NCBI GenBank assembly: GCA_043777755.1
Contig: JAYWHK010000194.1
Location: forward strand, 1 to 23,957
Reading direction: 5' to 3'
Length of the DNA stretch: 23,957 bases
From: CANHEE01 sp043777755
GTDB taxonomy: Bacteria; Bacteroidota; Bacteroidia; Chitinophagales; Saprospiraceae
Both the position numbers and the translations under genes were made by a program. Shown piece after piece: positions 6,690 through 16,800 of the stretch (position 1 is the stretch's first letter; each line of letters starts with the position of its first letter). Below the pieces are notes generated by a model. That model was given only the letters and a program-made list of their open reading frames with translations, did no database searches and was not told the origin of the DNA.

Positions 6690-8132
6690 TTACTCTGCTT
6701 TTTGAAAAAAGCCATTCTCAAATTTCAAAACCGTCAAATATTTATTGGCATAACGGTCAAATGCGTCGAAACGTTCAGAATTACCATTGATGGATTTTTC
6801 TTTTTGAAAATTATAAATCGTTTCTATAGACTGAAACGGAACCATATCCGCTATTTCATTGAATTTCGTGCCATATTTGTACAACATTCGACCAGCGTAC
6901 AAGGTAATTCCATAACCTTGATAGGCTTCATCATCAGGCGAAGCATTGTAACGTTGGTAAAATGCTCGTGCAAAACCTTTTGCTCGAGGCGAATCTCTAT
7001 CTATATAAGAAGATTGCGTAATGTGAACTTTCAAAGGATCAAAAGCATCAAAACCATTGACTTGAAAATTCGCCCATTGCGGCATTCCATATACTGTAAC
7101 GTTGTTTCGCCCTTTTCCATTGTTTATTTTTGTCAAAAGAGAGTAAATAAATGTTTCACTGTTCCAAATCGGAACAATAAAAGTCGTATTTTCATTTGCT
7201 CTAATGTAATTTCTTATATCGACAGCCACCAAGCCAGCTTTTTCGTCTATCACGATTTCTCTAAAACGAACACCATTTCCAGCCTTTTGATTTGCCAACT
7301 GAAGGTACTGCATCGCTTCCCGTTCATTGGCTTTATCTCGAACAATGACCACAATATTGTCTGCACGATTGGCTTTCAAAGCATGATTGGCAAGTGCTTC
7401 GCAGTGTGTCTGCAAACTCGGATTCAACTGCATAAACTGTTGATTCTCAAACACAATATCGTTGCTTGGATTGTAGGGCGAAATAAAAACTTTGCCATTT
7501 TGCTTTGCCCAAGTAGCTGTCGATTCTACATTTTTTCGGGTTTCCGCACCAATAACGACATCGGCTTTTTGCATTTCGTCCGAAGACAATAGAATTGCCA
7601 TTTCAGTTTCGTTTGCTTTGGTATCGACGGTATTGATTTTCAACGAAATCCCTTCCGAACTAAGCGTATCTAACGCCATTTTTGCGCCAGCATAAAAATT
7701 CAATGCCCAATCTGATTTTTCATACAATTCCTTGTCCAATTCGGTAAATTTGTCTGTATAAAAAGGCAAAGCATAGGTCAGATGATAAGCGGAACGAAAA
7801 ACAGAATTTTTCGGTGCTTTGACATCTACAACACTTGGCATTGTGCCACCAGTATTAGGTTTGTTTGTAGGTTTAGTCGTGCCAGTTGTAGAACTTCCAC
7901 CAATTGGAGGTGTCGGTTTGGTAGGCGTAGGTTTCCAACGCACTGTATCAATTTTTGCAGAAGCATAAATCGTATCGTATCGTCCAGTTTTTGGATTAAA
8001 AACAATTTTTGACTGAATTTCAGGCAAGGTATCGTCTTTTCCCGTTGGTTTTTTAGTAATTGGCTTACTCGAACCACAAGCGTAAAGCAATGCACAAGCA
8101 AATGCAAAAAGGAAAATATTTTGAAGTTTCAT
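6690..8132 (-). CDS. Lipoprotein with type 1 periplasmic-binding fold (ABC substrate-binding/LpoA-like)
   Basis: The protein begins MKLQNIFLFAFACALLYACG; the lipobox LYAC (C19) predicts a lipoprotein. The frame is open to another ATG at 8153. The ATG at 8132 is preferred because the signal peptide then starts normally and the -7-like box at 8165-8172 leaves a usable leader. After a Thr/Pro-rich linker (residues ~55-105) comes a ~370-residue type 1 periplasmic-binding (PBP1) fold. Its features include YALPFYTDKF, FYAGAKMALDTL, ADVVIGAETRKNV and VFISPYNPS. ABC amino-acid binding proteins and the peptidoglycan-synthase activator LpoA share this fold. No transporter genes adjoin, which favours an envelope or peptidoglycan role over transport. 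Confidence 0.75.
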   Translation of the reverse strand: MKLQNIFLFAFACALLYACGSSKPITKKPTGKDDTLPEIQSKIVFNPKTGRYDTIYASAKIDTVRWKPTPTKPTPPIGGSSTTGTTKPTNKPNTGGTMPSVVDVKAPKNSVFRSAYHLTYALPFYTDKFTELDKELYEKSDWALNFYAGAKMALDTLSSEGISLKINTVDTKANETEMAILLSSDEMQKADVVIGAETRKNVESTATWAKQNGKVFISPYNPSNDIVFENQQFMQLNPSLQTHCEALANHALKANRADNIVVIVRDKANEREAMQYLQLANQKAGNGVRFREIVIDEKAGLVAVDIRNYIRANENTTFIVPIWNSETFIYSLLTKINNGKGRNNVTVYGMPQWANFQVNGFDAFDPLKVHITQSSYIDRDSPRAKGFARAFYQRYNASPDDEAYQGYGITLYAGRMLYKYGTKFNEIADMVPFQSIETIYNFQKEKSINGNSERFDAFDRYANKYLTVLKFENGFFQKAE

Positions 8133-8164
8133 ATTATTTGAATTTTTTATCATTTCTAAGAGCG

Positions 8165-8172
8165 CAAATATA
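8165..8172 (-). promoter_or_regulatory. Candidate -7 box for the 8132 lipoprotein gene
   Basis: The minus strand reads TATATTTG followed by CGC, fitting TAnnTTTG. It lies 33 bp upstream of the ATG at 8132 and only 12 bp upstream of the ATG at 8153, so it supports the downstream start. The -33 box is weak (TTTC-like). Confidence 0.5.
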
Positions 8173-8271
8173 TTAAAAATTTAGGAAATGGTTTTGCTTC
8201 TTGATTTTTTTTATAAAAATAAAGAAGAAATAGAAATGTAGAAAAAAATTTTTCGTTCTACTATAAATTGT

Positions 8272-8279
8272 TATTTTTG
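8272..8279 (+). promoter_or_regulatory. Candidate -7 box for the 8321 operon
   Basis: TATTTTTG followed by CA matches TAnnTTTG, with a TTTC-like -33 about 17-18 bp upstream. It lies 41 bp before the start codon at 8321, in the 188 bp divergent spacer shared with the minus-strand lipoprotein gene. No other structure is seen in that spacer. Confidence 0.5.
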
Positions 8280-8320
8280 CACGATTATTTTCACTGTTCT
8301 CAAAATACTTAAACACTGTT

Positions 8321-9067
8321 ATGAAAAAAATTATATTTTTTAGCCTGAGCATTTTATTGTTCTCCATCTTTGCTTGTGTCAAAAGCGAAGTAGAAACTAT
8401 TGCAACCACGAATTTTGGATATGAATATTTCCCTTTGAAAGTAGGAAAATACAAGGTTTTTCAAGTAGATTCAATCCTTTTTGACACCATCGCTGGCAAA
8501 GTAAAAGTTGATAGTTTTAGGCTTTTTGAAAAAGAAGTCGTTTTGGACACTTTCGTGAATCAAGCGGGCGAAACCGTTTATCGGGTAGAACGTTTTGAAA
8601 AAAGAAACCTAAAAGATGCTTGGCTTATCAAAGATGTTTTAGCAATACAACGAAATGCAAAGCAAGCAACACGTACCGACCAAGGTTTGCGTTTGGTAAA
8701 AATGGTTTTTCCTATAAGAAAACGCCAAGATTGGAACAGCTTGCTCTTCATTGATGCAGGAATGGAAGTGACCATCGCTGGCGAACCTGTTGAAATTTTT
8801 AAAAATTGGGATTCGGAAACCGTAGATTTGGACAAATCGGAAAGCATCAATGGCAAAAAATTTGGTAAAGTCTTGACCATTAGTCATGCCAATGATGAAA
8901 ATAAACTCGAACTCCGAAAAGTAACGGAAAAATATGTAAGAGATACAGGTTTAGTCATGAATGAAATGTTGATTTTAGATACTCAATCCACTTCAAATAA
9001 CGAAACGTGGCGGAAGAAAGCACAACGAGGTTTTATTTATCGTCAAATTTTAATAGAAAACAATTAA
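8321..9067 (+). CDS. Predicted lipoprotein of unknown function
   Basis: The N-terminus MKKIIFFSLSILLFSIFACV is a lipoprotein signal with the modified cysteine at C19 (lipobox IFAC). The mature ~230 residues are rich in beta-type sequence, starting FGYEYFPLKVGKYKVFQVDS and closing QRGFIYRQILIENN. That opening is typical of Bacteroidota lipoproteins with no assigned function. No catalytic motif is recognised. It is the first gene of a two-gene unit: the next start codon lies 5 bp after its stop. It sits divergently from another lipoprotein gene, which suggests an envelope location. Confidence 0.7.
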   Translation: MKKIIFFSLSILLFSIFACVKSEVETIATTNFGYEYFPLKVGKYKVFQVDSILFDTIAGKVKVDSFRLFEKEVVLDTFVNQAGETVYRVERFEKRNLKDAWLIKDVLAIQRNAKQATRTDQGLRLVKMVFPIRKRQDWNSLLFIDAGMEVTIAGEPVEIFKNWDSETVDLDKSESINGKKFGKVLTISHANDENKLELRKVTEKYVRDTGLVMNEMLILDTQSTSNNETWRKKAQRGFIYRQILIENN

Positions 9068-9072
9068 TTTTT

Positions 9073-9471
9073 ATGAAAAAAGATATTCCTGATTTAAAAG
9101 TAGAGGATTTTGCACTTGCTATTCTACCAAAAGAAGATGATCCTGATTTTTGGGAAGTGTATGTTATTAACTTAAAAGAAGATGCCATCAAAAACATTTT
9201 GGTAACTGCCACTGCTTTTGGCGAAATCAACGGAGAACCCAAAAAATCAGCGATGATGCGCTATTTTTTTGAAGAATTGGGCGGGCTTGATTTGCAATTT
9301 TTAGAGCATTTGCCAAGTGACTTACTTGGTATTACCAATGAATATTGGGTAAGTTATAGTTTTGATGGAAAACTTTGGGACAAGCGTTTTCTGATACTTC
9401 CTGGTAGTTTTGAGCCAGTTAATTTTATCCCAATTCCGTTTTTGAATCGGGAAGGCATTTTGAAAAGATAA
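9073..9471 (+). CDS. Small conserved Bacteroidota protein of unknown function
   Basis: This cytosolic protein has 132 residues: MKKDIPDLKVEDFALAILPK through FLNREGILKR. The frame extends back to 9007, but the ATG at 9073 is chosen. The earlier Met lies inside the upstream gene, and the family pattern (KDIPD.KVEDVALAI near the N-terminus) begins here. There is no signal peptide or TM segment. Alternating hydrophobic stretches such as FWEVYVINLKEDAIKNILVT suggest a small all-beta fold. I recall relatives as a conserved Bacteroidota family without a known role, but could not check. It starts 5 bp after the lipoprotein stop, so the two are probably co-transcribed. Confidence 0.75.
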   Translation: MKKDIPDLKVEDFALAILPKEDDPDFWEVYVINLKEDAIKNILVTATAFGEINGEPKKSAMMRYFFEELGGLDLQFLEHLPSDLLGITNEYWVSYSFDGKLWDKRFLILPGSFEPVNFIPIPFLNREGILKR

Positions 9472-9520
9472 AATTGAGGTATAAAAGCAAACACAGTATT
9501 TTATTTCACAAAAATTCCAT

Positions 9521-9528
9521 TACCTTTG
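9521..9528 (+). promoter_or_regulatory. Candidate -7 box for the exonuclease/GIY-YIG gene
   Basis: TACCTTTG followed by CT matches TAnnTTTG. It lies 42 bp before the GTG start at 9563. The -33 region is AT-rich without a clear TTTG. Confidence 0.5.
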
Positions 9529-9562
9529 CTACTTAAATTTTTATGTAAAAAACATATCCTTT

Positions 9563-10951
9563 GTGAAAAAATTTGCCATTATAGACATCGAAACAACGGG
9601 CGGAATCGCCAACCGTGAGCGCATCACAGAAATCGCTATTGTCGTTCACGACGGGCAAAAAGCGATTGAACAATACAGCACGCTTGTCAATCCTGAACGC
9701 TCGATTCCTTACAACATCACTTCGATAACAGGCATTACTGATGATATGGTTGCTGATGCGCCAAAATTCTATGAAATTGCAAAAAAAGTCGTAGAAATGA
9801 CAGAAGACTGCGTTTTTGTAGCCCATAATGTCAAATTCGACTACAGTTTTATCAAAGAAGAATTTGCCCGTTTGGGTTTTACATACACTCGAAAACAACT
9901 TTGTACGGTCAAAATGGCTCGCCAAGCCATGCCAGGATTTAAGTCTTATGCCCTTGGAAATTTAATAAAAGAGTTAGGAATTAAAGTCAAAGACCGACAC
10001 CGTGCCTTAGATGATACCTTGGCAACGGTAGAATTGTTTGAAAAAATTATTGCGATTGAAAGTGGTACTGACACCATGATAAAACGCATTGACCAAGGCA
10101 TTAAAGAAGCGCAATTGCCTATCGGAATTACACTCGAAATGCTCCATGCACTGCCCGAAGCCTGCGGTGTTTATTATTTCCATGATGAAAAAGGCGATGT
10201 AATTTATGTTGGAAAAAGCATCAATATTCGGAAACGTGTGGCAGATCATTTTGCAGATAAAACAGCAAAAGGAATCAAAATTCATGCTGGCGTAACTGAC
10301 ATCACCTACGAAATCACTGGCTCTGAGCTGGTGTCCTTACTCTTTGAAAATCAAGAAATTAAACGTTTAAAACCTCGAATAAACAAGGCTTTGCGGGCAA
10401 AAAACTTACCTTATGTCCTTTATACATACAACGATGCACAAAATTTTATTCGGTTGGGCGCATCAAAAAACACGACAACTTTAAGAAAAAAAATGACTGT
10501 TTTGGCTGAATTTCAACAGCTGAACCACGCCAAAGGAGCAATAAAATCCATGCTCAATAAACACCAATTGTGTTCAAAATTGGTCGGACTCGAAACTCAA
10601 GAAGGAGCTTGCTTTTTGCATCATTTGAACCAATGTCATGGCGCTTGTTGCGACCTCGAAATGGCTTTTACGTACAATGTTCGTGCTGCCGAAGCTGTAA
10701 ATAATCTAAAAATTTCTTTTGAAAAAGACTTTTTATTGATTGACCGAGGTAGGAATCGAGAAGAAAAAGCTGTTGTATTGGTTGAAAACAATCAATACAA
10801 AGGTTTTGGTTATTTTGACGCAAGTGATTCATTCTCAAACCCTTCCGAACTCAAAGATTACATCAAACCAGCCCCTTCTAATGCTGACGCACTTCGTATT
10901 ATTCGCCTTTTTTTGGGCGATACCAAGAATGTAAAAAAGATAGATTTGTAA
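9563..10951 (+). CDS. DEDDh 3'-5' exonuclease fused to a UvrC/Cho-like GIY-YIG nuclease domain
   Basis: This is a predicted DNA-repair nuclease. Residues ~1-170 form a DnaQ-type exonuclease with Exo I FAIIDIETTGG (D8, E10), Exo II HNVKFDYSFI (D93) and Exo III HRALDDT (H146, D151). Residues ~196-275 form a GIY-YIG domain with GVYYF (202-206), YVGKS (215-219), R223 and E262 in LLFENQEIKRLKP, as in the UvrC N-terminus. Residues ~336-366 hold a Cys/His cluster (LCSKLVGLE, then HHLNQCHGACC) recalling the UvrC cysteine region. UvrBC, the C-terminal RNase H-like nuclease and HhH domains are absent. DnaQ/GIY-YIG fusions are known in several phyla. The start is GTG; no closer in-frame ATG keeps Exo I intact. 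Confidence 0.88.
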   Translation: MKKFAIIDIETTGGIANRERITEIAIVVHDGQKAIEQYSTLVNPERSIPYNITSITGITDDMVADAPKFYEIAKKVVEMTEDCVFVAHNVKFDYSFIKEEFARLGFTYTRKQLCTVKMARQAMPGFKSYALGNLIKELGIKVKDRHRALDDTLATVELFEKIIAIESGTDTMIKRIDQGIKEAQLPIGITLEMLHALPEACGVYYFHDEKGDVIYVGKSINIRKRVADHFADKTAKGIKIHAGVTDITYEITGSELVSLLFENQEIKRLKPRINKALRAKNLPYVLYTYNDAQNFIRLGASKNTTTLRKKMTVLAEFQQLNHAKGAIKSMLNKHQLCSKLVGLETQEGACFLHHLNQCHGACCDLEMAFTYNVRAAEAVNNLKISFEKDFLLIDRGRNREEKAVVLVENNQYKGFGYFDASDSFSNPSELKDYIKPAPSNADALRIIRLFLGDTKNVKKIDL

Positions 10952-11052
10952 CTTTAACATAATTTTCGATAAATAATAAAAAATAATCATATCTTTTTGA
11001 AAAATTGGTGTAAAAATTGACTCATAACTTACTTAATTCTAATGTATTGGTT

Positions 11053-11784
11053 ATGAGCAGTTTTCGTATTTTATTTTTCTTTATTGGCATTGTTTATTGT
11101 ACTACGCTTTCGGCGCAGTGCGATGTGCTAAAACTAAGAGCAAGTTTTGACAACTATACTGACTCCTTGCCAGAATACCACGGAAAATTTGAGATTACAG
11201 AAAGCAATCTGCCCGCCATTTTGCGCTTAGAAGGAAAGGAACAAAACATCACACTACCCTACTCTTTTGAATTTGACAGCCTAAATAGCAAAAGTCCTCA
11301 CGCCAAATTAATGACCATTCAAAGCGATAAATCAAGCTGTGTTTATTTTTTAGATTTGCAAGCAAAAGAAAGTAAAATTGACTTCATTGGTGTTGGAACA
11401 GCCGTAAATGTTGGTATTATTTACACTTATTTAGACAAAATAGACACTTTAATTGGAAAATACCATGCTGTTCCAAAAGATTCTGTTGCTGTGGATACCG
11501 TGATTTATGGTGATATAAACTTCTATTTTCCTACCCTTTTTTCACCGAACAATGATTATATCAATGACGATTTTCGAGTTTTTGCTACCGAAAATGTATT
11601 GATTGACCGCATCGAAATCTACGACAGATGGGGCAACAGTCGCTACCAACGGCGCAATATTTTTTCTGACGAAATCGCTTTTGGCAGTTCCGAAAAAGTA
11701 CAACAAGGCGACCTTTATGTTGGGTACTTGATTTTTAGAAATAATATAATTAAACGGTTTGAATTTTCAGTGGTGGAGAATTAA
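11053..11784 (+). CDS. Small secreted protein with T9SS type B (CHU_C/gliding-type) sorting domain
   Basis: The frame is open from a TTG at 11017. The ATG at 11053 is chosen because it begins a normal signal peptide, MSSFRILFFFIGIVYCTTLS with cleavage after AQ. Residues ~155-243 match the gliding-motility-associated C-terminal domain: YFPTLFSPNNDYINDDFRVF, then IDRIEIYDRWGN (the conserved Y/F-[DN]-RWG signature), then a closing strand pair. This domain directs export by the type IX system. The cargo (~residues 23-150, starting CDVLKLRASFDNY) is only ~130 residues and unrecognised. Upstream, 10952-11052 is AT-rich with no clear promoter. Type B cargos often form surface fibres or adhesins, but that cannot be shown here. 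Confidence 0.85.
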   Translation: MSSFRILFFFIGIVYCTTLSAQCDVLKLRASFDNYTDSLPEYHGKFEITESNLPAILRLEGKEQNITLPYSFEFDSLNSKSPHAKLMTIQSDKSSCVYFLDLQAKESKIDFIGVGTAVNVGIIYTYLDKIDTLIGKYHAVPKDSVAVDTVIYGDINFYFPTLFSPNNDYINDDFRVFATENVLIDRIEIYDRWGNSRYQRRNIFSDEIAFGSSEKVQQGDLYVGYLIFRNNIIKRFEFSVVEN

Positions 11785-11792
11785 CAATAATT

Positions 11793-11923
11793 GGATATTG
11801 AGATATTGGATATTAAGATATTTGGGTGTTCAGGTCAGAAAGTGGTTTTGAGATTTTGTTTTTATGGCAAAATATTGAACACTAAGCGTTTGCAATATCT
11901 TTAATATCTAATCACCAATATCC
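11793..11923. repeat. Degenerate AT-rich inverted repeat (GGATATTG family), copy 1
   Basis: The left half (GGATATTGAGATATTGGATA onward) and the right half (ending CACCAATATCC) form an imperfect inverted repeat. It has gaps around GTGTTCA and TTGAACAC, and GATATT recurs within it. The reverse complement of its right half resembles 23661-23711 over roughly 50 bp (GGATATTGG ... TTCAATATTTTGC). It fills most of the 172 bp gap between two secreted-protein genes. Confidence 0.6.
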
Positions 11924-11956
11924 GTTGTGTATATCATAAAACGAATTTAAGTATCA

Positions 11957-12727
11957 ATGATTAAAAAAATTACATTTTTTCTTTTTTTGCTTCTTTTACC
12001 TCTTTTTCTTTTTGCCCAAAAAAGGAATAGCAATCGCTATATAAAACCTTATGAAGTAAAATCTTCGCTAACACCTGTTTATCGTTTTACACAGCGAACT
12101 TTGAAGTATTCACTCAACGATTTGTCAGTTCCTTTTACCTCAAAAAAAATAAATTTGGCATTGGATAATCGTCGGCAGAACGCTAATTTTGACATGATGT
12201 CTGAGTTGTATGGGCGTTTTTATTTTGCGAATGTATCGTATTCGATGGGCGCAGGTTTGTTTGACAAACATATTTTTGTCAAACTAATAAAGTTGAAAAA
12301 TGGGGATTTTGGAGAAATTTTGAAAAAAACACACGCCAATCATTCTTTTCAAGCTGGAATTAACTACTTAGGAATCAGGCAGTTGTTCAAAAAAGTAGAG
12401 AATACTGATTTTCAGTTCAATGCTTCGGTCAATGCCGAATTTGCCGTTGATTTTTCAGACCAATTGGACATGAGCCAATACATCAACCTATTTGAATACC
12501 AAAATCTGCCCGAATTGATTATCCGTAACAAAAAAACGTTTTTGGAAGTACAAGATTTTATCATTTCCAAATATTCTTTGCCGAATTTTCCGCTGTACAA
12601 AGGTGTTTGCGCTAAGGCGGAATTGAATTATCGCCATTTTGGAGTAGCGGCACAATATCATTTTTTAAAAAATCGAATCAACAGCCGAATCAATTCTTTC
12701 AGTATTGGAATGAAAGTGAGTTTTTAA
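11957..12727 (+). CDS. Probable outer-membrane or periplasmic protein of unknown function
   Basis: A strong signal peptide (MIKKITFFLFLLLLPLFLFA, cleavage near residue 20) is followed by ~235 residues. There are alternating aromatic/hydrophobic stretches such as LYGRFYFANVSYSMGAGLF, and the last residues INSFSIGMKVSF end in Phe, as outer-membrane barrel proteins often do. Internal stretches RHFGVAAQYHF and FQFNASVNAEFAVDFS also look like membrane beta strands. The family is not recognised; a small beta-barrel is an inference. It lies between a T9SS cargo gene and the sugar-kinase operon, on the same strand as both. No promoter box is clear. Confidence 0.6.
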   Translation: MIKKITFFLFLLLLPLFLFAQKRNSNRYIKPYEVKSSLTPVYRFTQRTLKYSLNDLSVPFTSKKINLALDNRRQNANFDMMSELYGRFYFANVSYSMGAGLFDKHIFVKLIKLKNGDFGEILKKTHANHSFQAGINYLGIRQLFKKVENTDFQFNASVNAEFAVDFSDQLDMSQYINLFEYQNLPELIIRNKKTFLEVQDFIISKYSLPNFPLYKGVCAKAELNYRHFGVAAQYHFLKNRINSRINSFSIGMKVSF

Positions 12728-12790
12728 TTTTTTTTCAAAAAACTATTCCACAATAGATTTTTTTACTAATTTAGCACCTCAATCGAAACA

Positions 12791-13819
12791 ATGAAGGCTA
12801 AATTAGAACACATTACAAAAAAATATTTTATTGAAGTCACTGATTTTGAGTTTTTTATGCTCAATCCTGGTCTAATCAATAGTAGCTATCATGTTGTTTT
12901 CAAAACAGGAAAAGAAAAGAAAAATGTTGTGGTTCAACAACTGAATACCCAAATTTTTGAATACCCTGAAAAAATTGCAAACAATATTAATTTGGTCAAT
13001 GCTCATTTGTCCAAATCTGATTATCACTTAGCTTTGCTTTGCCCTTACCAAACCTTAAAAGGTGAAAATTACCACATCGAAGCTGGAAATTATTGGCGAA
13101 TATTCCATTTTATAGATAATAGTTATACGCTCGAAAAATGCGAAAATACCACGCAAGCATTTGGCGCAGGTCAAGGTTTTGGTCAATTTTTGGCGGCACT
13201 TTCTTCTTTTCAACAGCAAGATTTTGAAACCATTTTACCTGATTTTCACAATGCTGCACATCGTTGGCGACAATTTTTGGCTGCCATGAAATATGCGAAA
13301 GCAAATCGTTTCGCCACTGCCCAGCAAGAAATTATTTTTGCCGTCGAACACGCCTATTTAATTGATTTTTATAAAAAAATTATAGAAAAAATCCCTGTTC
13401 GTGTCACGCACAACGATACCAAAATATCCAACCTTTTATTTGATAAAAATACACATAAACCATTGGCTGTCATTGATTTAGACACGCTACAATACGGCAC
13501 AATACTTTCCGAATTTGGCGATATGGTGCGCTCTTATTGCAACAATGTTGATGAAGATGAACAAGATTTTGATAAAATATCGTTTAAATTTGATATTTTT
13601 GACGCTTTAAAGAAAGGTTTTTTATCAGAATTAGAAAGTACCTTACAAGCAATAGAAATCGAAAACCTTGATTTTGGCGCAAAACTGACTATTTTTGTTC
13701 AAGGACTTCGTTTTTTAACCGATTTTTTAAACAATGATGTTTATTATAAAATAAAATACAGCAATCATAATTTGGTGCGGGCTAAAAACCAGTTTGCACT
13801 TCTGAAATCTTTTTTATGA
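12791..13819 (+). CDS. APH-family small-molecule kinase, NahK (N-acetylhexosamine 1-kinase)-like
   Basis: This is a cytosolic kinase of the aminoglycoside/choline phosphotransferase fold, 342 residues. Visible motifs are the N-lobe GLINSSYHVVFKT, VVVQQLNTQIFEYPEKIANN, the Brenner-type catalytic loop VTHNDTKISN (D209, N214) and the metal-binding VIDLDT (D229/D231). The opening block, with NxxIF..P..I..NI, is what NahK-type sugar kinases show. NahK phosphorylates GlcNAc/GalNAc at C1 in bifidobacterial lacto-N-biose use. The stop codon overlaps the start of the beta-galactosidase gene (ATGA at 13816-13819), so the two are translationally coupled, which favours a sugar substrate. Homologues are often mis-annotated as mucin desulfatase. 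The exact substrate is unproven. Confidence 0.78.
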   Translation: MKAKLEHITKKYFIEVTDFEFFMLNPGLINSSYHVVFKTGKEKKNVVVQQLNTQIFEYPEKIANNINLVNAHLSKSDYHLALLCPYQTLKGENYHIEAGNYWRIFHFIDNSYTLEKCENTTQAFGAGQGFGQFLAALSSFQQQDFETILPDFHNAAHRWRQFLAAMKYAKANRFATAQQEIIFAVEHAYLIDFYKKIIEKIPVRVTHNDTKISNLLFDKNTHKPLAVIDLDTLQYGTILSEFGDMVRSYCNNVDEDEQDFDKISFKFDIFDALKKGFLSELESTLQAIEIENLDFGAKLTIFVQGLRFLTDFLNNDVYYKIKYSNHNLVRAKNQFALLKSFL

Positions 13820-16800
13820 AAAAAACAATTTTTTACCTCTTACTTTTCATTACTTATTTTTCTTTTGCTCAAAACCCAACAAAACCTGATTGGGAAAACG
13901 AAGCAGTATTTGAAATCAACCGTGAGCCGATGCACGCCACGCTTTTTCCTTTTGAAACAAAAGAATTAGCGCAAACAAACAAGTGGAACGCTTCAAAATT
14001 CTATCAATCGCTCAACGGAACTTGGAAGTTCAATTGGACACCAATTGAAGCAAACAAAAACAAAGGTTTTTTCAATACAAAATTCAAAGATGACAATTGG
14101 GCAGACTTTGAAGTGCCTTCCAATTGGGAATTTAAAGGCTACGGAACACCGATTTATGTCAATATTCCTTACGAATTTTCGACTTCGCCGATTGCCAAAA
14201 ACTCAGATATTTACGTGCCTTCAAAGGATGTTTCTAAATATCCTACACCGCCATTAATTCCTCGAAACAATACGCCTGTTGGACAATACCGCAGAAAATT
14301 CACTGTTCCAGAAACTTGGAAAGGTCGCCAAATCGTTGTGCATTTGGGTGCTGTAAAATCAGCGTTTTACATTTGGGTCAATGGTCAAAAAGTAGGTTAC
14401 AGCGAAGATTCTAAGCTGGAAGCTGAATTTGACATTTCAAAATACATCAAATATGGTACTTTTGAAAATCAAATTGCGCTCGAAGTCTATCGCTTTTCTG
14501 ACGGTACATATTTGGAATGTCAAGATATGTGGCGCATTTCGGGCATTGAGCGTGATGTGTTCATTTATGCCAACCCGAAAGTACACATTTATGATTATTT
14601 TGCAAAACCTGACTTGGACGCAACCTATCAAAACGGGCAATTTGCCTTAGAATTGACGATGGCAAACCGTTCCAAAGTCAGTTTGAAAAAATGGAATGTG
14701 AACGTCGAAATACTCGATGCAGCTGGAAAATCCGTTGTCAATGACAATGTAAAAATAGAAATGCCTGCGCCAGTTGCGCCTGAAACAAAGTCAGAAAAGA
14801 AATTTAATTTTTCAAAATTCATCAATGATGTATTGCCCTGGTCGGCTGAAAAGCCGAATTTGTACAAGCTCAATTTGACTTTGACCAACAACAAAGGTGA
14901 AGTTCAAGAAGTCATTTCATCAAAAATTGGCTTTAAAAACGTAAAAATACAAGGCGGACAACTTTTAGTCAATGGACAACCGATTTATGTAAAAGGTGTA
15001 AATCGCCACGAACATGACCCTGACAATGCACACGTTGTTTCGGAAGCATGGATGATTCGTGATGTTATCGAAATGAAAAAAATGAACATCAACACTGTCC
15101 GTACTTCGCACTATCCAAACCACAAGCGTTTTTACGAATTGTGTGACGAATACGGTTTGTATGTGATTGACGAAGCCAACATCGAGAGCCACGGTATGGG
15201 CTACGAACTTATCAGAACTTTGGGTAATGTGCCAAGTTGGAAAGAAGCGCATTTGGCTCGTGTTTCACGCTATGTTATTCGTGACAAAAACCATCCGTCT
15301 ATCATTATTTGGAGTTTGGGAAATGAAGCTGGAAATGGTGTGAATTTTTATGCCGCTTACGATTGGATTAAAAAATTCGACCCTTCTCGCCCTATTCAGT
15401 ATGAACGTGCAGAGTCGGAATACAATACCGATATTCTTTGTCCAATGTATGCTTGGGAAGAAGATATGAGAAAAATGGTTGCCGAAGACACCAAAAATCG
15501 TCCTTTGATTCAGTGCGAATATGCACACGCTATGGGCAATAGTGAAGGAAATTTTCAAGATTATTGGGATATTTATCGCTCAAATCCTCGTTTTCAAGGC
15601 GGAAGTATATGGGATTGGGTTGATCAAGGTTTTAGGAAAGTAACACCAGCTGGCGATACTATTTTTGCTTATGGCGGCGATTATGGCGCAAAAGACATTA
15701 TAAGCGACCAGAATTTCTTGTGCAATGGTTTGGTGAATCCTGATAGAAAATGGAATCCACACGCTTACGAAGTCAAAAAAGTATATCAAAATGTATTGAT
15801 TTCTTCAAAAAATCCTCGTATTGGTCAAATTGATGTTTTTAACGATTACTTTTTCACCAATTTGAATTTTATGTATTTGGAATGGACATTGATGGCTGAT
15901 GGCGTGATGGAAAGTAAAGGTCGCATAGACGATACCAACATAGACCCAAGACAATCAAAGACTTATAACATTCCGATTCAGCCAAAAGACCGTTCAAAAG
16001 AGTATTTTTTAAATATTTCTTTTAAAACAAAAGAAGCGTACAGCGTTTTTACAAAAGATTATGAAATTGCTTCAGAACAATTTGAAGTAGATAATGTAAA
16101 ATTATTCAGCAAACCAACGTTTAAAAATCAAATCCGTTTGACAGTTGCTGACGAAAAAGTTGTCACCGTGGAAAGTCCAGACTTTACAGCTACCGTTGAT
16201 AAAGTTACAGGCATGATTCGTTCCTACCAATACAAAGGAACTGAAATGATGCAAAGCGGCGTTGTTCCCGATTTTTGGCGACCAATGAACGACAATGATT
16301 TTGGTTGCGGCTACCCTACCAAGCTGAAGGTTTGGAAAACCGCTGGTGACGCAAGAATTGTGAAAAATGTTGGCTCAACAGTCATTAGTAACGATGAAGT
16401 AGCCGTAAGCGTTGATATGGAACTGACAAATATAAATGCTTCTTACTCAATAGATTACAACTTTTTTAGCAATGGGGCTGTAAAGGTGAAAGCGACCTAT
16501 CGCCCTGGCAAAAACGAACTCCCTGTTATGCCAGCTTTTGGTATGCGATTGACCTTAGATGAAAAATTTGACAATCCGCAGTGGTATGGTCGTGGCCCTT
16601 TTGAGAGCTACCAAGACCGTAAAACTGCCGCAAGAGTAGGTCGTTATTCCAACACCATCAAAGGCGATTTGCACCCTTATATTCGTCCGCAAGAGGTTGG
16701 TAATAAGGTAGATACCCGTTGGTTTGCCCTTTCAAAACCCGATGGAAATGGCTTGTGTTTCATTGCACAAAACGATTTATTGAGCATTTCAGCCAACCAT

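Noticed and set aside
6702..7592. 296-residue plus-strand open frame
   Set aside because: It lies wholly opposite the periplasmic-binding lipoprotein gene, has low-complexity basic sequence and no motif; it is an antisense shadow.
8133..8153. Upstream ATG for the lipoprotein gene
   Set aside because: It would leave only a few bases between the likely transcript start and the codon and would add a polar MIKNSNN before the lipoprotein signal.
11017..11052. TTG start for the T9SS type B protein
   Set aside because: It adds 12 polar residues ahead of a good signal peptide; the ATG at 11053 is more plausible.
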